Below, piece by piece: positions 33,676-40,553 of a stretch of 64,000 bases of DNA. The position numbers and the translations under genes were made by a program. This stretch comes from Lacisediminihabitans sp040549465 (GTDB taxonomy: Bacteria; Actinomycetota; Actinomycetes; Actinomycetales; Microbacteriaceae): contig NZ_JBEPTL010000002.1 in the NCBI RefSeq assembly GCF_040549465.1, positions 172,941-236,940 of the forward strand, in the 5' to 3' direction. The notes beneath the pieces are model-generated. The model saw only the letters and a program-made list of their open reading frames with translations, was not told the DNA's origin and did no database searches. Position 1 is the first letter of the stretch. Every line of letters starts with the position of its first letter.

Positions 33676-34704
33676 ATGGCAAGCGAAGCGACAGTCCTGA
33701 CAGTCGGTGGTCCGCACGGCGATCGTGAGGTGCGGATTTCGAGCCCGAGCCGCGTGCTGTGGCCGGAGGACGGCATCACCAAGCTCGATCTCGCACGCTA
33801 CCTCGTCGAGGTCGGCGATGCTTTCGTCGCGGCGAACGGGAACCGTCCGGTGTCACTGCAGCGTTTCTCCGACGGCATCAACGGGGAGCAGTTCTTTTCG
33901 AAGAACCCGCCGAAGGGAACGCCGGAGTACGTGCGCGCGGTGGCGGTGACCTATCCGAGCGGGCGGTCGCATCCGCAGCTCGTCATCGATGAGCCGGCCG
34001 CAGCGGTGTGGGCGGCGCAGATGAACACGGTGGTCTTCCATCCGTGGCCGTCGCTGGCATCCGACCCTGACAACCCGGACCAGTTGCGCATCGACCTCGA
34101 CCCGCAGCCGGGAACATCCTTCGACGACGCCATTCCGGCGGCGATCGAGCTGAGGTCGCTGCTCGATGAGGTCGGCCTCAGCGCGTTCATCAAGACCTCG
34201 GGAAACCGTGGTCTGCATGTCTTCGCGCCCATCGAACCCGTCCGAGAGTTCCTGGACGTGCGGCATGCGGTGATCGCCGCAGCTCGTGAACTGGAACGGC
34301 GGATGCCGCAGAAGGTCACGACGGCCTGGTGGAAGGAGGAACGTGGTGAGCGGATCTTCGTCGACTTCAACCAGGCGAACCGAGACAGGACAATGGCTGG
34401 CGCCTACAGTCCCCGAGCGATTGCCGGAGCTCCCGTCTCCTGTCCGATCGAGTGGGACGAACTGGAGAAGATCACTCCGCAGGATTTCACGGTGCTGACG
34501 GTTCCCGACCGCCTGCACACGGTCGGGGATCCGTGGGCTGGGATGCAGGCGAAGCCTGGCCGTATCGACGAACTGCTCGGCTGGTGGGAGAGAGATGTCG
34601 CGGCCGGCCTCGGCGAGCTTCCCTTCCCTCCGGACTTTCCGAAGATGCCCGGTGAGCCGCCTCGCGTGCAGCCGAGCCGCGCACGCAAGGTGCCGGAGGC
34701 TTAG
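33676..34704 (+). CDS. LigD-type polymerase/primase for NHEJ, stand-alone
   Basis: A 342-aa archaeo-eukaryotic primase-fold polymerase that fills gaps at broken ends during non-homologous end joining. Signatures are FFSKNPPKGTP, the catalytic Asp pair in RIDLDPQPGTSF, and GNRGLHVFAPIEP. It equals the POL domain of mycobacterial LigD without the nuclease and ligase domains. The matching ligase is encoded 4.8 kb away on the opposite strand. Ku is not in the window. The stop codon TAG lies inside the 5-bp duplication that marks a transposon insertion. Confidence 0.93.
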   Translation: MASEATVLTVGGPHGDREVRISSPSRVLWPEDGITKLDLARYLVEVGDAFVAANGNRPVSLQRFSDGINGEQFFSKNPPKGTPEYVRAVAVTYPSGRSHPQLVIDEPAAAVWAAQMNTVVFHPWPSLASDPDNPDQLRIDLDPQPGTSFDDAIPAAIELRSLLDEVGLSAFIKTSGNRGLHVFAPIEPVREFLDVRHAVIAAARELERRMPQKVTTAWWKEERGERIFVDFNQANRDRTMAGAYSPRAIAGAPVSCPIEWDELEKITPQDFTVLTVPDRLHTVGDPWAGMQAKPGRIDELLGWWERDVAAGLGELPFPPDFPKMPGEPPRVQPSRARKVPEA

Positions 34705-34705
34705 G
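34701..34705 (+). repeat. Left copy of 5-bp target duplication
   Basis: TTAGG here and at 38717-38721 bracket the composite insertion. The left copy includes the ligD-polymerase stop codon. The register is uncertain by one G because the terminal repeat itself begins with G. Confidence 0.65.
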
Positions 34706-34746
34706 GGGACGTTTGAGAAAACGGAGCTTGACCTAAGTTAGGCGAA
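34706..34746 (+). repeat. Left terminal inverted repeat of the Tn3-type element
   Basis: It reads GGGACGTTTGAGAAAACGGA then GCTTGACCTAAGTTAGGCG. It agrees with the reverse complement of the right end over most of 38 bases and with the internal copy at 38382. Confidence 0.8.
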
Positions 34747-34786
34747 TTTCTGGGACCTGATTAGCGTGGTTTGGGCTCCGTTTTCC

Positions 34787-34875
34787 TTTCACCGATCGGT
34801 GGCGAGGCAAGGATCCACTGGTAGAGGGCGGCGATCGAGACATCCATATGGTGGGCGACGTTCGAGTCGGGTGTC
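34787..34875 (-). pseudogene. Remnant of a resolvase C-terminus, left end
   Basis: On the minus strand the bases encode TPDSNVAHHMDVSIAALYQW, which matches the helix-turn-helix end of the fragment at 38463 (ATDVAHNLGVSIPTLYRW). The frame breaks after this, and the catalytic domain is absent. It lies next to a terminal repeat, exactly as the right-hand fragment does. Confidence 0.6.
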
Positions 34876-35492
34876 TCTCGATGAGCACCGTCTAGCGGTC
34901 TCGAGCCCTGGGTGATTTCTCGTTCTATCTGGGCAATATTGACTAGTTGCTAAACGCCGGGCAATCTCCGAACGGATATCCCTTCGATCCGTGCGTGAGG
35001 GTGGATACTCGCGAACACCTCTACTCTGGACCCCATCCCGGCCTCCCATTGGAAGAAAAAATGATGGAAACCAGGCTCAGGGGGGAGCCATATCAAACTG
35101 CTTAGATTCCAGCGATCTTCGCTACACGAGCGACAGCGAGTTCGAATGCTGGCGAAGCAAATACCGAGGAAACAATGTGTCGCGTCCTGGCAGGGATCGA
35201 TCGTGGCGGGTCGCCCGGTTGTCCCTCGTTAATGCAACGGGAAACAGCGCCTTTAGTTGGAATCCAGGCGTGCCGTCTGCTGTTTGGGAGCGTCGGATGC
35301 TGGCGGCTTGGAACTGCGCCGACGCCAACAGGCAGAATTGACGAAGTGCAGGCGATGCCGACTGGCCCGGGTGCACCAAGCAGATGGCTGAGAGGGCAAG
35401 TATCGGTGTTGGAGGGCCCGATTAAGGAAGAATTGCCGGAAGGACATTGCTGTTCAGCGTGTGGATCATGATCCCGAACATGGTGCTGGGAG
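34876..35492. other. Gene-free stretch inside the element
   Basis: About 617 bases with several small overlapping frames on both strands, none with a recognisable family, good start site or consistent codon use. It may be decayed sequence between the left resolvase remnant and the dehydrogenase gene. I see no terminator or repeat of note. Confidence 0.5.
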
Positions 35493-36572
35493 TTACATGA
35501 TGATGATCTTTTTTGCGCGGACCCCTTTCCGTACGCGGGCGAGCGCTGGAGGGATTGCTTGGAGTCCATGTCCGGCGATCTCGAATGGGGGTGCGGGAGT
35601 GTAGCGTCCATTTGCGAGTGCGTCGGGAAGGAATGCGTTCCACATTGCCGGGCCGACGAAGGTGTCTTTGGGGCTGCCACCCCAAATAGCGGACACCTGA
35701 ATCTGTCGTCGGCGAGCGAGTGCGCCGCGGATCCGGGTCGCGGGTGTGGGGTGCGCCGACGCAATCCGCCGTGTTCCCGAAACCCCATCTGATGCGTTCA
35801 CCGTGATCGCGTCGCGCAACGAGCCATTCGCGACCGCCAAAGTTCCGGCGAGCTGGCCTCCGGAAAGATGGCCAATGATCTGTTCAACAAAATCCGGTTC
35901 GTGGTAATCAACCAGCACGCCGGCGCCGAGACCTTCCAACAGGGAAAAGTTCGTGGCGGATGCTGTGGCTAGGACGGAGTACCCCGCGTTGCGGGCCAGC
36001 TGAATGGCATTCATCCCGACGCTCGTAGCGCCTCCGAAAATGAGTACCGTCTCATTACGCGGTCGGATTTCGGCCGTGGGAAGTTCGAGGGAGAGATGTT
36101 CTTTCTCGAACAGTCCGGCAGCGGCAGTTGTGAGGGCTAGCGGAAGAACGCATGCCTCCTGGAAAGACATCGACTTGGGGATCCGCGCGCACATGTGGGA
36201 GGGGAGTTTCACGTGAGTTTGAAAGGCTCCCTCGGCGGGATCGTTACGGTTTTGCTCGACCCCGACGGCATATCCGACTACCCGATCACCGATGGCGAGA
36301 GAACTGACCGATGGACCAATAGCGACTACCTCTCCCGCAACATCAGAACCTAGGACCGTTGGATAGTGCAGCCACGGAAGTACGAACTGGCGAACCACGC
36401 CAGCGATGGCATCGATCTCGTTGACTGCTACCGCTCGAGCGCGAACGATAACTTCACCCTCGGACGGGACCCAGACCGGTGCGTCGCCCACCCGAAATGA
36501 TCCTGTTCTGGACCTCAGCCACAGGGCAGAGTGTTCATCTCCGCGCTCGGGATCTTTCTCTGATATTGGCAT
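35493..36572 (-). CDS. Zinc-type alcohol dehydrogenase/quinone-reductase-family oxidoreductase
   Basis: A 359-aa medium-chain dehydrogenase/reductase. The N-terminal GroES-like domain shows GEVIVRARAVAVNEID, GSDVAGEVVAIG and GDRVVGYAVG; the Rossmann fold shows VLIFGGATSVGMNAIQLAR. The catalytic zinc Cys/His set is not evident, so it fits the zinc-independent quinone-oxidoreductase branch. The ATG at 36572 is chosen with AAAGGGA upstream. It lies 78 bases after the dehydrogenase-like gene on the same strand and probably shares its transcript; the TetR gene upstream is the likely controller. Its substrate cannot be told. Confidence 0.85.
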   Translation of the reverse strand: MPISEKDPERGDEHSALWLRSRTGSFRVGDAPVWVPSEGEVIVRARAVAVNEIDAIAGVVRQFVLPWLHYPTVLGSDVAGEVVAIGPSVSSLAIGDRVVGYAVGVEQNRNDPAEGAFQTHVKLPSHMCARIPKSMSFQEACVLPLALTTAAAGLFEKEHLSLELPTAEIRPRNETVLIFGGATSVGMNAIQLARNAGYSVLATASATNFSLLEGLGAGVLVDYHEPDFVEQIIGHLSGGQLAGTLAVANGSLRDAITVNASDGVSGTRRIASAHPTPATRIRGALARRRQIQVSAIWGGSPKDTFVGPAMWNAFLPDALANGRYTPAPPFEIAGHGLQAIPPALARVRKGVRAKKIIIM

Positions 36573-36650
36573 TTGCGTCCCTTTCAAATCTTATTTTCGG
36601 TGACGACTCCGACAATCGGAATCGAGGCCGACTGTGTTTGGACTCTTCGT

Positions 36651-37730
36651 TTATGCGTCTATAAACGTTGCGCCAGCGTCGACGGCGATGTTGGCCCCAA
36701 ACGCGGCAGCGGGCGTAAAGGCCCCCCGAGGAGCTGTTCCGTGGGTGAACTCATCAATGACGACCGACAGAACCTGGGAGGTGTACTCCATTGCATCGTC
36801 CGCGCGGAGCCAGCCCTCGTGCCTGCTGCCGCCCGCCCACTCGATGACCGCGTGACCCCAGGAGTGAGGGCGGGCAGCAGGTGCCGCTTTCGTTTTACTG
36901 GCAGCCATCTGTCGGATCATCATTCGGCGCATCGCGGGGAGGGTGAGAAGCCGGGACATCAGAGGAAGCATCGCCCGCAGAAGCGGCGCCGTCGGAGCAA
37001 GCCCGGACGTGAACTCCACGTTGGGCGCTCCACTTGCATTGTGAGCGGCAACCAGCTCGGCAGAGGGGACCGCCGCTGATGTGATCGCGGTGCCATCAGG
37101 GAGCTCGTGCTTCCGAAGATTTGAGCCGAGCGGAATGGCGACGAGGCGACCGTCACGATAGACCCGCCCTCCGGTGGTGATCACATCGACGGACGTTACC
37201 GCGAAGGCCTCACCCATGACGCCCTCCTCCGAAGCGTAAGAGGCGAGGGCATCGATCTGCACTCTTTCAGGGGTCGGCCTATTCGCGCACATCCGGACGA
37301 CCAACGCTTCTGTAGCAAGGACACCGAATCCCGCCCCCGTGATCACGCTGCTCCCCGAGGCGACGGCTACGCTGTGGAGCGCGAGAATCGCTGAAACCGT
37401 TTCGATGTCAACAGCGAGATCGACGTAAGAACCGTTCGGCATACACGCCTCGGCAAGCGGGATGGCCGTTTCACCGTAGGAACCAAGCAGATTCACCACC
37501 ACCAGTGGATTCTCCTCCCGCACAGCGGTGAGAATCTCATCGAATCCTGCCAGCACCTTCACCGTCGCCGCTCCGGTCACTTTCGGGATAACCGATTCGA
37601 GACGCTCCGCCGACCTGCCAACCAGCACGATATTCTGCACACCGGCAGAGGTGAGTCCATTAGCCAGACTCCTCCCCACCCGGCCAGTGGCACCCAGAAT
37701 CCAGATTTCTTGGCTTCTCACATCACTCAT
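36651..37730 (-). CDS. Saccharopine-dehydrogenase-like NAD(P)-binding protein
   Basis: A 359-aa protein with an N-terminal Rossmann fold (IWILGATGRVGRSLANGL) and strands VVVNLLGSYGE and GSYVDLAVD typical of the saccharopine dehydrogenase/trans-acting enoyl-reductase group. The ATG at 37730 is chosen because AAAGGAACG precedes it; the longer frame would cross the shared promoter region. It is divergent from the TetR gene and upstream of the oxidoreductase, so the pair likely handles one small-molecule pathway under TetR control. The substrate is unknown. Confidence 0.8.
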   Translation of the reverse strand: MSDVRSQEIWILGATGRVGRSLANGLTSAGVQNIVLVGRSAERLESVIPKVTGAATVKVLAGFDEILTAVREENPLVVVNLLGSYGETAIPLAEACMPNGSYVDLAVDIETVSAILALHSVAVASGSSVITGAGFGVLATEALVVRMCANRPTPERVQIDALASYASEEGVMGEAFAVTSVDVITTGGRVYRDGRLVAIPLGSNLRKHELPDGTAITSAAVPSAELVAAHNASGAPNVEFTSGLAPTAPLLRAMLPLMSRLLTLPAMRRMMIRQMAASKTKAAPAARPHSWGHAVIEWAGGSRHEGWLRADDAMEYTSQVLSVVIDEFTHGTAPRGAFTPAAAFGANIAVDAGATFIDA

Positions 37731-37777
37731 CTGTCGTTCCTTTGCACGTTCACGGCCAACCCTGATGACACCATGTG

Positions 37778-37801
37778 TTGTCATTAGTAATCTTACGACA
37801 C
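37778..37801 (+). promoter_or_regulatory. Probable TetR operator between divergent genes
   Basis: An imperfect palindrome TTGTCATTAG-TAAT-CTTACGACAC (7 of 10 positions paired) lies midway in the 99-base divergent gap, where a repressor of both genes would bind. Confidence 0.45.
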
Positions 37802-37829
37802 ACAATGCCATCAAGGTAGGTTGGGATCT

Positions 37830-38417
37830 ATGCCGCGATGGAGTCCCGATGCCGAACTACGCCTGAGGGCGGCAGCCTTCGAGCTCTTCGAGGAGCGCGG
37901 CTTCGACTCGGTTACGATCGCAGAAATCACGGATCGTGCCGGTCTCACCCGCCGGTCTTTTTTTCGCTACTTTCCAGACAAACGCGAAGTACTCTTCAGC
38001 GGATCGGAGAAGCTGCCGGCGATCGTCGAGGAAATGCTTGCCAATTTTCCTGCCGAAATCGCTGCTCGGGATGCGATTTTTCGCACCCTGTCAGAGATTG
38101 GGAATTTCCTTCTACAAGATCGGAACGCTCAGGCTTTTCGGCAGCAACTCATCGACAGCAGCTCCGAGCTCCGTGAGCGCGAGCGCACCAAGATGGCTGC
38201 CTTTGCAACATCCATCACCAACGGCCTCTTCCGACGTGGGAACTCAAGCGAGGAAGCACAGATTCTTGGGGTCGTGGCTGCAGAGATCTTCCGGAACGCA
38301 TATGTTCGCGCGCTACGGGAGGCCGACGTAATTCCGTTCGAACGACAACTTGACGCCTCACTCGCACCACTGGCGCTGTTTGGGTCGTTTGAAAAAACGG
38401 AGATTGAACTACGCTGA
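37830..38417 (+). CDS. TetR-family regulator whose C-terminus is encoded by a terminal repeat
   Basis: A 195-aa repressor. The N-terminal helix-turn-helix is clear (AAFELFEERGFDSVTIAEI, GLTRRSFFRYFPDKREVLF). The rest is the helical ligand and dimer domain. The final residues GSFEKTEIELR and the stop are encoded by the internal copy of the Tn3-type terminal repeat, so the native tail was probably lost or replaced. The ATG at 37830 has a -10-like TAGGTT 7 bases upstream. It is divergent from the dehydrogenase-like gene it probably controls. Confidence 0.88.
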   Translation: MPRWSPDAELRLRAAAFELFEERGFDSVTIAEITDRAGLTRRSFFRYFPDKREVLFSGSEKLPAIVEEMLANFPAEIAARDAIFRTLSEIGNFLLQDRNAQAFRQQLIDSSSELRERERTKMAAFATSITNGLFRRGNSSEEAQILGVVAAEIFRNAYVRALREADVIPFERQLDASLAPLALFGSFEKTEIELR

Positions 38418-38420
38418 GCC
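38382..38420 (+). repeat. Internal copy of the Tn3-type terminal repeat
   Basis: It reads GGGTCGTTTGAAAAAACGGA then GATTGAACTACGCTGAGCC. It has the same orientation as the left end and is inverted to the right end, 335 bp away. It overlaps the end of the TetR gene. Confidence 0.8.
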
Positions 38421-38462
38421 AATATTGTGGACGTGGGTAGCGTACTGAGGCTCCGTTTTCTG

Positions 38463-38666
38463 TTAACGGTCGGTGGCGGGGATCCACCGGTAGAGCGTCG
38501 GGATCGAGACGCCAAGGTTATGGGCGACATCGGTGGCGGAGGCGCCCTGGGCGAGGAGCTGCTTCGCTGCAGCGATTTTGCGATCGGTCATGAGGCGTTT
38601 CCGGCCGGGTGGGCGTCCGATTTTGCGGGCGGCTTCGAGTCCGGCTCGGGTGCGTTCGATGGTGAC
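38463..38666 (-). pseudogene. Truncated serine-resolvase C-terminus
   Basis: About 65 residues: ERTRAGLEAARKIGRPPG, then KIAAAKQLLAQGASATDVA and GVSIPTLYRWIPATDR. This is the DNA-binding hinge and helix-turn-helix of Tn3-type resolvases. The catalytic domain (Ser nucleophile) is missing; the frame runs instead into the right terminal repeat. It is therefore non-functional as a recombinase. Confidence 0.8.
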
Positions 38667-38678
38667 CCCCGAAAATCG

Positions 38679-38716
38679 CTTAGCGTAGGCCAAGGTCCGT
38701 TTTCTCAAACGCCCCC
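38679..38716 (-). repeat. Right terminal inverted repeat of the Tn3-type element
   Basis: The reverse complement reads GGGGGCGTTTGAGAAAACGG then ACCTTGGCCTACGCTAAG, matching the left and internal copies. TTAGG follows directly as the second target copy. Confidence 0.8.
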
Positions 38717-38760
38717 TTAGGAGACACGAGTGTGAAGAATCGTATGGAGAGCTGACAGCG

Positions 38761-38781
38761 GTGATCGTGGCGAACGATCAC
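38761..38781 (+). promoter_or_regulatory. Palindrome upstream of the toxin-antitoxin module
   Basis: Perfect 8-base arms GTGATCGT/ACGATCAC enclose 5 bases. It lies just before a second, stronger palindrome, so it may be an additional operator. Confidence 0.5.
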
Positions 38782-38791
38782 GATGAGCGTA

Positions 38792-38816
38792 TTCTGGCTA
38801 GATAATCTAGCCAGAA
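38792..38816 (+). promoter_or_regulatory. Antitoxin operator overlapping the -10 region
   Basis: Perfect 12-base arms TTCTGGCTAGAT/ATCTAGCCAGAA around one base. The centre contains TAGATAAT, a good -10 match, 9 bases before the antitoxin start. This is the expected place for autorepression by a Phd-type antitoxin. Confidence 0.75.
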
Positions 38817-38824
38817 AGATTTCG

Positions 38825-39079
38825 ATGGAACCGATCAACATACTCGACGCCCGCAATACCCTCTCCAAACTCGTGTCCCAGGCGCAAGCAGGGGTCGACG
38901 TGGTCATTGCCAAGCGGGGCAAGCCGATTGTTCGTCTTGTGCCGATTGCGGATTCGGCCAGGAACACCGGCGAAACTGTGGCGCGCTGGCTGGATGGGCA
39001 TCGAATTTCAGCATCGGCCACGAGAACGCCAGCCGAACTGGACCAACAGATCGCTGACGAACGCGATGGATGGCAATGA
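38825..39079 (+). CDS. Phd/YefM-family antitoxin
   Basis: An 84-aa protein with the Phd/YefM opening MEPINILDARNTLSKLVSQA, then VIAKRGKPIVRLVPI, the DNA-binding dimer fold; the C-terminal ~35 residues would wrap the toxin. The ATG at 38825 lies just after the operator palindrome; the longer frame would translate the operator. The stop overlaps the toxin start (ATGA), the standard coupled layout. It would neutralise the PIN toxin and repress the operon. Confidence 0.9.
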   Translation: MEPINILDARNTLSKLVSQAQAGVDVVIAKRGKPIVRLVPIADSARNTGETVARWLDGHRISASATRTPAELDQQIADERDGWQ

Positions 39080-39468
39080 TCTACCTTGATTCATGCATTG
39101 TGATCTACGCAGTGGAGGGCAACGACGAGCGCGGCGACCGAGTTCGCCAGCGGCTTGTTCAGGCAGGCTCATCTGTTGTCGCGATCAGTCCACTGGTGAT
39201 GTTGGAATGCCTTGTAGGTGCGCTCAAATCCGACAATCTGAACCTGCGCGATCACTATACGAGAGCATTCGAACAATTTCAGACCCTCGAACAGGATGTC
39301 GAAGTCTTTCTCCGTGCTGCGGAGCTTCGTGCACGTCACGGCCTCCGAACCCCTGACGCGCTTCACCTCGCCACCACGCAGCTCACGCTGTGCGACGAGC
39401 TATGGACGAACGACAACCGACTCGCTGCAGTATCGGGCGGCATCGCTGTGGATGTTCTCCACAGCTGA
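39076..39468 (+). CDS. PIN-domain ribonuclease toxin (VapC-type)
   Basis: A 130-aa PIN-fold RNase. The acidic metal ligands are visible: Asp in MIYLDSCIVIY, Glu in VMLECLVG, Asp in RTPDALHLATT and Asp in TNDNRL. Targets of the family are usually tRNAs or rRNA; the target here is unknown. The ATG at 39076 overlaps the antitoxin stop; an ATG two codons earlier is less likely. The pair lies in the native gap between the end-joining genes, just outside the transposon. Confidence 0.9.
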   Translation: MIYLDSCIVIYAVEGNDERGDRVRQRLVQAGSSVVAISPLVMLECLVGALKSDNLNLRDHYTRAFEQFQTLEQDVEVFLRAAELRARHGLRTPDALHLATTQLTLCDELWTNDNRLAAVSGGIAVDVLHS

Positions 39469-39485
39469 ACGCGCGAGCCCTTCAC

Positions 39486-40538
39486 CTAAGCCAGCACGTC
39501 CCCGAGATCGTAGGCGATGGGACGGTCGAGCTGCTCGAAGGTGCAGGAGCGCGCATCACGATCCGGCCGCCATCGGAAGAACTGCGCCGAATGCCGGAAG
39601 CGCATACCCTCCATCTGGTCGTAGCGCACTTCGATGACGCGTGAGGGCTCCAGCTGCACGAAGCTCATGTCCTTTCCCGCCGAGAACCGGGTGCGTTCCC
39701 GTTCCCCCGTGACGGCCCTTCCCGACTCGTCGGTGACGACCAGTGGAGCGAGTTCATCGACGAGCTCGAGCCGCCTGGCATCCGTGAAGGCGGATGCCCC
39801 GCCCACATTCTGCAGTTCTCCGTTCGCGTCGTAGAGGCCGAGCAGCAGCGAGCCGACGCCGATGCCGCTCTTGTGCACGCGATAGCCGAGCAGCACGACA
39901 TCCGCTGTTCTGGCGTGCTTCGTCTTGAACATGATCCGTTTGCCGGGGGAGTAGGCGGCGGCCAGAGGTTTCGAGACCACGCCATCCAGACCCGCTCCCT
40001 CGAACTCGACCAGCCAGCGCCTGGCGAGTTCGACGTCACGGGTCACCTGGGTCATATGTAGGGGAGCCGCGGCGTCGGCGAGCAACGTCTCCAGTGCCGA
40101 TCGACGCGATTCGAACGAGTCATCCAGCAGCGATCGATCCTTCTCGGCCAGGAGGTCGAAGGCGACGAAGGCGGCGGGGGCGTCGACGGAGAGCTTCGCG
40201 ATGCGGCCCTCGGCGGGGTGAATGCGCTGCGACAGCGCCTCCCAATCGAGGTGCTCGTGACCCGGGTTCCCGACCCGCACCACGATCTCGCCGTCCAACA
40301 CGCAAGCGTGCGGCAGCTGGTCGGTGAGCGTCGCCACCAGTTCGGGAAAGTAGCGCGTCAGCGGCTTCGAACCGCGACTACCGATCTGGATGTCGTGGCC
40401 GTCGAAGTAGACGATCGCCCGGAATCCGTCCCACTTGGGCTCGTAGCTGAGGCCTCCGGCGATGCTGTCGGGCTCCGGGACGGTCGGCATCACCTTCGCG
40501 AGCATGGGGCTGATGGGGGTGTCGGGGCCGAGGTCCAT
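39486..40538 (-). CDS. ATP-dependent DNA ligase (LigC/LigD ligase-domain type)
   Basis: A 350-aa ligase that seals nicks using ATP. Motif I is EPKWDGFRAIV with the adenylated Lys35; further motifs are VLDGEIVV, DGVVSKPL (motif IV) and MFKTKHART (motif V). An OB-fold C-terminus follows. AGGAG lies upstream of the ATG. It corresponds to the ligase part of NHEJ enzymes and faces the stand-alone polymerase gene across the transposon and toxin-antitoxin module. Confidence 0.94.
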   Translation of the reverse strand: MDLGPDTPISPMLAKVMPTVPEPDSIAGGLSYEPKWDGFRAIVYFDGHDIQIGSRGSKPLTRYFPELVATLTDQLPHACVLDGEIVVRVGNPGHEHLDWEALSQRIHPAEGRIAKLSVDAPAAFVAFDLLAEKDRSLLDDSFESRRSALETLLADAAAPLHMTQVTRDVELARRWLVEFEGAGLDGVVSKPLAAAYSPGKRIMFKTKHARTADVVLLGYRVHKSGIGVGSLLLGLYDANGELQNVGGASAFTDARRLELVDELAPLVVTDESGRAVTGERERTRFSAGKDMSFVQLEPSRVIEVRYDQMEGMRFRHSAQFFRWRPDRDARSCTFEQLDRPIAYDLGDVLA

Positions 40539-40553
40539 GCCTCGATACTGCTC

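Larger units (their letters stand above)
34706..38716. mobile_element. Tn3-type composite/non-autonomous element with oxidoreductase cargo
   Basis: About 4.0 kb bounded by inverted repeats that start GGG(A/GG)CGTTTGAGAAAACGGA, the style of Tn3-family terminal repeats, and by a 5-bp direct duplication TTAGG. No transposase gene is present. Fragments of a serine-resolvase C-terminus lie near both ends, and an additional internal copy of the terminal repeat sits at 38382. The right 335 bp thus form a miniature element with its own two ends. The cargo is a zinc-type dehydrogenase, a saccharopine-dehydrogenase-like gene and a divergent TetR regulator. It separates two end-joining genes. Confidence 0.75.

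Noticed and set aside
35102..35788. Minus-strand frame of 228 codons inside the element
   Set aside because: Its upper part overlaps the dehydrogenase gene in another frame. The tail (ASPAFELAVARVAKIAGI) looks protein-like and could be a decayed fragment, but I cannot assign it.
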